This document shows positions 57,138 through 64,000 of a stretch of DNA of 64,000 nucleotides, piece after piece. Made by a program: the position numbers and the translations under genes. This DNA comes from Limnospira fusiformis SAG 85.79. GTDB taxonomy: Bacteria > Cyanobacteriota > Cyanobacteriia > Cyanobacteriales > Microcoleaceae. The notes below the pieces were generated by a model. The model had not been told where the DNA came from, did no database searches, and was given only the letters and a program-made list of their open reading frames with translations. Numbering within the stretch: the stretch's first letter is position 1; each line of letters begins with the position of its first letter. The stretch lies in NCBI RefSeq assembly GCF_012516315.1, contig NZ_CP051185.1, forward strand, positions 5,771,363 to 5,835,362. The letters run 5' to 3'.

Positions 57138-58017
57138 GTGCGAGACGTTTAGGAGTCAAATAAGGCTGCAATGCCTGAAATAACCTCCTAGTGGGACTTT
57201 CACCCCTTGGTGAAATATAAGGGACTCGTACCCTGACCATCCCATAACTGTTTATATGTCCCAACGTTTGGTATAGAAATATACAAAACAAGGCAGGGAA
57301 CTCAAGGTCAAAACGCCCAACTGGAAATATTAATGATTCCTTAACAATTGCGTTGAGAGTAACGGCGATAGCCACCCCCAGTTTTGGGAATCATAACCCC
57401 AGGATTGAAGCGGGGAACGGAAGGCGTGAAGTAGAACCTACTACCAAATGCGACCACTGCCAACCATCCATGATTAGGGAAACCGAATGTCCGGCTTGAA
57501 CCATCGTAATGATTTAGCAGCGAAACAGGTTGATACGCTGCGTTCAAAAGAGCAAGGGGAAAAGTAGGGTAATCATGACATCACCTACACAGACTTTTAA
57601 AAGTACCCCGGTGGAGAGGACAAATCTAAAGATGGAATGCCCGTATAAACGGAACGTTTAAACCCCTTTTAGGCTCTCAAGTGGCAGGATGTACCTGCGG
57701 AGTAGTGAAAGTGTAAGCGTATACCTTTAAGGGGAAAGGATGTGACTGAAAGCCAATGCCTAACTGTAATGGTTAGGATATGCCCACTAGTCACGGTGTG
57801 GATATAGAGACTGCGACAATTAGGAGTGTTTACGACGAAAGCGAGTTTAAACACTACGATGTTGTATTTAGCTCCAAAAGTTGAAATCACAAAAGCAGGG
57901 AGTCGTTACCCTGTTCCCGATGTCAAAAGGGGTATCCACATCAGGAGCCGTGTGATGTGAAAGTATCAAGCACGGTTTTGAATTGGAGTTGGGGAAGGCG
58001 ACTTCCCTTTCGACCAT
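57138..58017 (+). mobile_element. ORF-less group II intron, copy 1 (after the tnpB start codon)
   Basis: It starts GTGCGAGACG, matching the GUGYG 5' end of group II introns, and ends near CGACCAT. Domain V is clear at 57945-57979: GAGCCGTGTGATGTGAAAGT pairs around its loop with ATCAAGCACGGTTTT. A domain VI-like hairpin follows (GGGGAAG GCGA CTTCCC). At about 880 nt there is no room for a reverse transcriptase and none is seen, so mobility or splicing help would come from elsewhere. Exon bases before it are ATG (57135-57137). Confidence 0.8.
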
Positions 58018-59073
58018 AACCCTTACAAAGCTTTCCGGACAAAACTCAAACTCAATGACCGTCATCGCACCTTGATGGCCAAACACGCGGGTTATGCTCG
58101 GTTCGTGTTTAATTGGGGATTACACTTATGGATGTCAGCTTATGAAGAGGGACTCAAGCCTAATATAAACTCCATTAAAAAGGTTTTTACTAATTATGTG
58201 AAACCTCAATATCCTTGGATGTCCGAATTGTCTTCTAAAGTTGATCAATATGCCTTCATTAATCTAGGGGATGCCTTTAAGCGCTTCTTCAAGGGAATAA
58301 GCAGTTATCCTAAATTTAAGAAGAAAGGCTACCATGATAGCTTTACCCTTGACAATTCCGGAAAGCCATTCAAGTTGTCAGGAACTCGCCATAAGCTGCC
58401 TTTTGTGGGCTGGGTTTCTACATTTGAGGCTCTACCCGAAAGTTGGGTTAAGAAAGTCACTATAACGCGCCAAGCAGGTGACTGGTATATGAGCTTTTTC
58501 GTAGAAATCACGCCAGAAATTACACCGAAATATCGAGAGAGAATCGGGGTAGACCTAGGAATTAACAATTTGGCGACTTGCTCCGATGGGACCCAATTCT
58601 CTAATCCCAAGGCTTATAAAGCAGTCACCCAAAAACTAGCCAGATTACAACGTCATTTAAGTCGCAAAGTCAAAGGCTCGAAAAATTGGGCCAAATGTCT
58701 CTTAAAAGTTCAAAAGCTACATCAAAGAGTAGCAAACATTCGGCGGGACACCATTCATAAAATAACTACTTTTTTGGCTAAAAACCACAGCCAAGTCGTC
58801 ATTGAAGATTTGAATGTGTCAGGTATGCTGAAAAATCATTGTTTGGCGGGTTCTATCGCTGATGCTTCATTTTATGAGTTCCGTCGGCAACTAGGTTACA
58901 AGGCAGAACGTTATGGTTCAAAGTTGATTATTGCCGATAGATTTTATCCATCCAGTCAACTTTGTTCTAACTGTGGCCATCGTCAACAAATGCCCCTAGT
59001 CCGTCGGACTTTTGAATGTCCAAACTGCGGTCTGGCGATAGATCGTGACTTGAATGCCAGTATAAACCTACCA
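58018..59073 (+). CDS. tnpB: TnpB (IS605/IS1341-type) main exon
   Basis: Between the two introns lies an open frame of 352 codons reading NPYKAFRTKLKLNDRHRTLM onward. Joining ATG (57135-57137) directly to base 58018 gives a start in the right frame, so removing intron 1 restores a normal TnpB N-terminus. The exon holds RuvC-I Asp in RIGVDLGINNLATCSDG, RuvC-II Glu in VVIEDLNVSGM, the four-Cys zinc ribbon CSNCGHR and CPNCGLA, and RuvC-III Asp in IDRDLNASINL. Unspliced, an internal ATG at 58072 could still start translation and the frame would run into intron 2 (end 59088). After intron 2 the frame continues to TAA at 60039, or in another phase to 60075; total about 377 residues if spliced. No transposase TnpA accompanies it. 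Confidence 0.78.
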
Positions 59074-59966
59074 GTGCGAGACGTTTAGGAGTGAAATAAG
59101 GCTGCAATGCCTGAAATAACCTCCTAGAGGGAGATAGACTGACTCGACCAGTTTACCCCTTAACTGTATATATGTCCCAACGCTTAGGAAGTTGTGATTC
59201 TAAGCAAGGCAGGGAACTCAAGGTCAATCCCATTTTAAGAAATCGCAATATACCGTCCAAGTATTACCTAGGAGGAGTATTATAACTCACTTGGGGCGAT
59301 TATGGGAAAGAGTAAAGGCGGTAGCCACCCCCAGTTTCAGAAATCACAAATCTGGGATTGAAGCGGGGAACGGAAGGCGTGATGTAGAACCTACTACTAT
59401 AGGCGACCACTGCCAACCATCCATGATTAGGGAAACCGAATGTCCGGCTTGAACCATCGTCATTATACAGCAGCGAAATAGGTTGATACGCTGCGTTCAA
59501 AAGAGCAAGGGGAAAAGTAGGGTAATTTTAGCATCACCTACACAGACCTTTAAATGTACCCCGGTGGATAGGACAAATCTAAAGATGGAATGCCCATATA
59601 TATGGAACGTTTAAACCCCTGTTGGGCTCTCTACGAGTACATCTTGTAGAGTAGTGAAAAGTGTAAGCGTATGCCCATAAGGGGAAAGGATGTGACTGAA
59701 AGCCAATGCCTAACTGTAATGGTTGGGATATGCCCACTAGTCACGGTGTGGACATAGAGACTGCGATGATGTAAGAGTGCTTATGACCGAGAGCGAGTTT
59801 AAAGACTACGTGGTGTATATAGCTCCTAAAGTTGAAGTCACAAAGCAGGGGGTCGTAACCCTGTTCCTACTGACAATAGGGTGTTCACATCAGGAGCCGT
59901 GTGCTGGGAAACTCGCATGCACGGTTTGGAATTGGAGTTGGAGGGGGCGACCTCTCTTTCGACCAT
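59074..59966 (+). mobile_element. ORF-less group II intron, copy 2 (near the tnpB 3' end)
   Basis: Closely related to copy 1: it starts GTGCGAGACG, shares long stretches such as the TGGTTGGGATATGCCCACTA-like segment, and has domain V at 59894-59927 (GAGCCGTGTGCTGGGAAACT pairing with CGCATGCACGGTTT). It ends near TTTCGACCAT at 59966. About 893 nt, no reverse transcriptase. It splits tnpB between INLP and a 24-codon tail (TKSPGSDDYTCGRG) if the usual AY end at 59966 is used. Confidence 0.8.
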
Positions 59967-60041
59967 ACCAAATCGCCTGGTTCCGACGATTACACTTGTG
60001 GACGGGGTGCTGCCGACAGTCCCGGACGAAGCCAGAAATAA
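59967..60041 (+). CDS. tnpB: Likely C-terminal exon of the split tnpB
   Basis: After the second intron the sequence reads, in the frame expected for splicing at the AY end, TKSPGSDDYTCGRGAADSPG and stops at 60039-60041. The YTCG...DSPGRSQK pattern resembles tails of cyanobacterial TnpB proteins. Another frame gives VPTITLVDGVLPTVPDEARN and stops at 60075, so the true phase is uncertain. The TnpB omega-RNA normally lies across this 3' end. Confidence 0.45.
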   Translation, partial: TKSPGSDDYTCGRGAADSPGRSQK

Positions 60042-60094
60042 ACATCAAGATCCGGCTATGTCCGGTTTTGTTTAAGTTTTATAGAGCAGTAATC

Positions 60095-61021
60095 ATGATA
60101 TTGATGCCGGGAAAAAGCTACAGAGGTACACTTCCACCCCTGACACGACACCAGGAAGAACTTAGCGATCGCCTACGACAAGATGTAGAAGCGATCGCCG
60201 GGACCGGAGAACATAACTATATATATTACGATAATCTTCTTAAAACTGAGGCTTACCTAGAAAGTAGACTGACCCAAGCTGGTTATACAGTCCAACGCCA
60301 AGAATATCTGATTGGCGATCGCCAATTTACCAATTTAGAGGTAGAAATACCAGGGGAAGCCCTGGGGGAAGAAATTATAGTGATTGGGGCTCACTATGAT
60401 TCTGTGGTAGGCTCTCCTGGGGCTAATGATAACGGATCAGGAGCGGCGGCGGTCTTAGCACTAGCCGATTATTTCGCGGCAACCCATCCCCAAAAAACTC
60501 TAAGATTTGTGGAATTTGTGAATGAAGAACCACCCTTTAGCTGGACTCCAGACATGGGAAGTTGGGTTTATGCAAAGCGATCGCGAGAAAGAAATGAGAA
60601 AATAGTGGCGATGCTGAGTTTAGAAACAATGGGCTACTACTCGGACACTCCTGGAAGTCAAACCTACCCCCTGGGGCTATTAAATAATATTTACCCGATC
60701 ACTGGAAACTTTATCGCATTTGTTGGTAACTTCGCATCTGGGGGATTAGTCCGGCAAGTAGTTAAGGCATTCCGTACCCATACGCTGTTTCCCTCAGAAG
60801 GCTCGATTTTGCCTAATACGGTTCCGGGTGCGGGTTGGTCGGATCATTGGTCTTTCTGGCAGGAGGGTTATCCGGGAATTATGGTCACGGATACGGCTAT
60901 GTTTCGCTATCCCTACTATCACACCCAGGAAGATACCCCAGCAATGGTTAACTATAACCACCTCGCTAGGGTAGTTTCTGGCTTGGAGGCAGTGATTATG
61001 AATCTGGCTAATATTGATTGA
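60095..61021 (+). CDS. M28-family metallopeptidase
   Basis: About 308 residues from the ATG at 60095 (60104 also possible). A longer in-frame reading from 59777 crosses intron 2 and is not credible. The protein has the di-zinc aminopeptidase pattern: VIGAHYDSVVGSPGANDNGS with zinc ligands His and Asp, the catalytic Glu pair in VEFVNEEPPF, a further ligand Asp region ETMGYYSDTPG, and a final His in YPYYHTQEDTPAMVN. The active-site loop GAGWSDHWSFW is typical. No signal peptide is visible, so location is uncertain. It follows the TnpB element directly. Confidence 0.88.
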   Translation: MILMPGKSYRGTLPPLTRHQEELSDRLRQDVEAIAGTGEHNYIYYDNLLKTEAYLESRLTQAGYTVQRQEYLIGDRQFTNLEVEIPGEALGEEIIVIGAHYDSVVGSPGANDNGSGAAAVLALADYFAATHPQKTLRFVEFVNEEPPFSWTPDMGSWVYAKRSRERNEKIVAMLSLETMGYYSDTPGSQTYPLGLLNNIYPITGNFIAFVGNFASGGLVRQVVKAFRTHTLFPSEGSILPNTVPGAGWSDHWSFWQEGYPGIMVTDTAMFRYPYYHTQEDTPAMVNYNHLARVVSGLEAVIMNLANID

Positions 61022-61033
61022 TTCACCCCCCAG

Positions 61034-62254
61034 CTAAGAGGTGGGAGTTAGGAGGATAAACTGTCGAGATAGGAGCGATCGCACTCCGGAAATGTCCAGT
61101 TTCACAGCAGCCAGAATATCACCGACAGTGCGGGGATTTTCTACGGTACCATCAGCAGTTGAATTAGTTTCACAGGCTTGGAGAAACTCAAACTCATCAT
61201 CTGATAATGTCACCAGGTGATAATTGCAATCAAACACTGTTTGACTCGGCCAACCATTCAAACAGTAGGTTAACTCAGGAATGGCAGCTAATAAAGCGCT
61301 ATCATCAGACCAATCTGCCTTGGGTAAAGGGGGACGAGCCAGGAAAAACTCATAATGGCTAACCTTGGGGTCTAATAACTCAATGAGGCGATATAGTTGG
61401 CGATCGCTTAAATTTTCGACCCTTTCCATAAGTTCGGGGGATTTACCAACCAGGCGATTAATATCCCAATACTCAGGATTAGAAAAACCGACAAATTCCA
61501 ATTGAGAGCTATCAATCAGCTCAAACAGAGTGTCAATATTGTAGTCAATTTCTTGGGGATGGACATACATATCAGCAAAACACTCATCTCGCTGATTTTC
61601 CAGAGCCCAACGTTCGGACTCATACAGGACCAAACGGTTATCTTCGGGTAAGGCTTCAAAAACTTTGCGCCCCACATTTACGCCGTCCTGATAATCGCCA
61701 CGTTTGTCCCCTTGTAATAAGGCGATCGCCTGCTGCATAAGTCGCACTTCCCAGCGACCCAACTCAGCATAAACAAATATATGTAATAATCCCCCCGGCG
61801 TTAACTTAGAAGCCAAGGCTTGGATACCCCGAATGGGGTCTGGTAGGTGATGGAGTACCCCCACACAGTTAATAAAATCAAACTCCCCCTCCAATTGTCC
61901 CACATCATAGAGACTCATCTGTTGAAATTGAGGCTCTGGAGTTCCCGGAGTAGATATCCCGGAGCGGCGACAGCGTTCTTGAGCCGTAGCGATCGCTCCT
62001 GAACTCAAATCAATACCCAAAACCTCAGCCTCTGGGTTAAGCTGAATCAGATATTCGGTACTCGAACCGGTGCCGCAACCCGCATCCAAAATCCGAATTT
62101 TAGTTTTCTGGGGTTTTTGTCCCGTACAAAATCCATAGGCTGCTGACCAACACCAGCGCCAGTTATAACCCGGTGGCGGTTCATTTAACAAAGGGTCAGG
62201 GGGAAAAGGGTAAATATCGTAAAGCCGTTTGACAGCAGCGCTAATTTCTTCCAT
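61034..62254 (-). CDS. Class I SAM-dependent methyltransferase with C-terminal extension
   Basis: 406 residues from the ATG at 62254 (MEEISAAVKRLYDIYPFPPD). An in-frame start at 62410 would add 52 residues with no family resemblance. The methyltransferase core has motif I IRILDAGCGTGSSTEYLIQL, ALGID-like VLGIDLSSGAIATA, and motif IV FDFINCVGVLHHLPDP, followed by LTPGGLLHIFVYAELG. The C-terminal 200 residues (DRQLYRLIELLDPKVSHYEF) are of unknown function but usual in this cyanobacterial group. Substrate unknown. It converges with the M28 peptidase gene, 12 bp between stops. Confidence 0.85.
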   Translation of the reverse strand: MEEISAAVKRLYDIYPFPPDPLLNEPPPGYNWRWCWSAAYGFCTGQKPQKTKIRILDAGCGTGSSTEYLIQLNPEAEVLGIDLSSGAIATAQERCRRSGISTPGTPEPQFQQMSLYDVGQLEGEFDFINCVGVLHHLPDPIRGIQALASKLTPGGLLHIFVYAELGRWEVRLMQQAIALLQGDKRGDYQDGVNVGRKVFEALPEDNRLVLYESERWALENQRDECFADMYVHPQEIDYNIDTLFELIDSSQLEFVGFSNPEYWDINRLVGKSPELMERVENLSDRQLYRLIELLDPKVSHYEFFLARPPLPKADWSDDSALLAAIPELTYCLNGWPSQTVFDCNYHLVTLSDDEFEFLQACETNSTADGTVENPRTVGDILAAVKLDISGVRSLLSRQFILLTPTS

Positions 62255-62572
62255 GATCAAAACCAACAGACAACAACCCAAGCAAGCAAGCGAACGTGCT
62301 TTTTCAGAATACCTTACAATTGCCCCCAGTAGACCATAAATCTGTGGGGTGTTGGTCATGTAACAAAACTTATCGTTTTTTCTCAGATAAGTTCTGGTAA
62401 GTCTATACAATAGGTCTGGATACGCGATTTAATAAAATGCGAGGATTGCAGCCAAAAACATTTTAGCTGTAATTATCTGTAAAAAGATTAACCAGGTTAA
62501 CAACTCAAGGAGCATGATTTAATCTCAAATTAGGTTAACATTTTACGGCAATACGGTATAATACCAAGTATG
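62255..62572. other. 318-bp intergenic region
   Basis: AT-rich sequence between the methyltransferase start and the intron remnant. It holds the leader of the minus-strand methyltransferase and ends in ATACCAAGTATG directly before GTGCGAGAC. I see no gene. Confidence 0.6.
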
Positions 62573-62683
62573 GTGCGAGACCTTCGGGTATGAAATAGAG
62601 CTGAAATGGGCGTGGGGACTACCCGGTGAGGACTTCAACCCCTTGCTTGATTGGGTCGCATCCCTGGCCATCCCATAACACAG
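62573..62683 (+). mobile_element. 5' remnant of a third group II intron
   Basis: It begins GTGCGAGACCTTCGGGTATG and keeps the pattern of the first 110 nt of the two complete introns, including CTTCAACCCCTT and CATCCCATAAC, then breaks off where a tnpB 3' fragment starts. As with intron 1, the three bases before it are ATG (62570-62572). Domains V and VI are missing, so it cannot splice. Confidence 0.65.
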
Positions 62684-63071
62684 CCGGATTTTTTGGCCCA
62701 CCTTCGAGACTTCCAATATGGTTGCCAAGGTGAAGCGTCTAATCAGGTCTAAGACTGCCCGATCCATGCTGACATGGGCGCATTATCGATTCAAACTAAC
62801 CCTGAGACATAAGCGCGGAAATAACTGAACAGTTGTAGATGTGACCGAAGAATACACCAGCAAAACCTGTACTCACTGTGGTCATGTCCATTCCCAGCTA
62901 GGTGGCTCAAAAGTGTTCCGATGTCCTGAGTGCGGGTTCACTCTACCACGGGACTGGAACGGTGCTTTTGGAATCTTTCTAAAAGCTTTGCGGGATACCG
63001 CCTCTGTTACCTTAACGGGTAATAGTGCTATCGTCGCATTGTCCGGGAACAACCGGAAAAATGTCGCGTAA
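62684..63071 (+). pseudogene. 3' remnant of an IS605-type tnpB gene
   Basis: The frame carries the TnpB C-terminal third: PTFETSNMV, RSKTARSMLTWAHYRFKLTL, then an in-frame TGA at 62826-62828, then VTEEYTSKTCTHCGHVH with the zinc ribbon CTHCGH and CPECGF and the RuvC-III-like PRDWNGAFGIFLKALRD. The N-terminal two thirds are gone, replaced by the intron remnant. It belongs to a different TnpB subgroup from the one at 58018 (GAFGIFLKALRD tail rather than NASINL). Confidence 0.85.
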
Positions 63072-63191
63072 ATGTATCAGCAATAGCCCCGGCTAGTCCA
63101 ACTGGGCGATGGAGTCTAACTGATCCTTGGGGTTGAGTAGAATAACCTGTTATAGGGTGTATGTAATACGCCCGTAGTGTAATGACTGTGA

Positions 63192-64000
<809 letters not shown>

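Noticed and set aside
57138..58017. Reverse transcriptase/maturase inside the introns
   Set aside because: Neither intron has an open frame of adequate length or any recognisable reverse transcriptase motif.
59777..60094. N-terminal extension of the M28 peptidase
   Set aside because: It would be translated from group II intron 2, including domain V; the peptidase similarity begins after 60095.

Overview
The window looks like a chromosome segment of a filamentous, non-heterocystous cyanobacterium, most likely an Arthrospira/Limnospira relative. The right edge carries the start of apcE (phycobilisome core-membrane linker). HIP1 octamers (GCGATCGC) are very frequent. A FraC/FraD-like filament-integrity pair and a cyanobacterial cobyrinate synthase are present, and the sequence is unusually rich in repeats, group II introns and TnpB/IscB relics. 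The genus is inferred; no rRNA lies in the window.

Layout. (1) 1-11111, minus strand: a surface-polysaccharide locus with a truncated nucleotide-sugar dehydrogenase copy, an esterase-like hydrolase, a carbamoyltransferase, a UDP-sugar dehydrogenase and a 2204-residue TPR/LamG/glycosyltransferase mosaic. (2) 11219-17154: repeats only, plus a tandemly duplicated two-gene unit (J-domain-like protein and PD-(D/E)XK nuclease-like protein). (3) 17165-30981, minus strand: thirteen tandem, nearly identical DUF2887/Rpn-type nuclease-like genes. They are separated by invariant 131-bp spacers with a perfect palindrome, or by longer HIP1-array spacers, and differ in length only through an in-frame 12-bp repeat. 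(4) 31088-40560: large fused polysaccharide enzymes and decayed pieces of them. (5) 40787-55205: mostly ordinary genes (SDR, CNNM/CorC protein, tRNA-Tyr and tRNA-Thr, three glycosyltransferases, trmB, csaB, double ArsA-like ATPase, LRR protein, DUF1361, cobB, FraD/FraC-like). (6) 55301-60041: an omega-RNA (HEARO) plus iscB carrying one nonsense codon, then a tnpB gene split by two ORF-less group II introns, the first directly after the start codon. (7) 60095-64000: M28 peptidase, methyltransferase, a second decayed intron/tnpB pair, and apcE.

How the genes fit together. Regions 1, 4 and the 43.2-48.4 kb genes read as enzymes for building, modifying (carbamoyl, pyruvyl, possibly sulfo or acyl groups) and assembling an extracellular polysaccharide. 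The large proteins fuse several glycosyltransferases with TPR and LamG modules, and share near-identical DNA that points to recombination between them. Regions 2 and 3 are expansion hot spots: two unrelated PD-(D/E)XK-type families have been amplified in tandem next to repeat arrays. The most unusual items are the 13-gene array, whose start and stop codons sit in the same 19-nt direct repeat, and the intron-split tnpB. All functional statements rest on reading motifs by eye; no database search was run.
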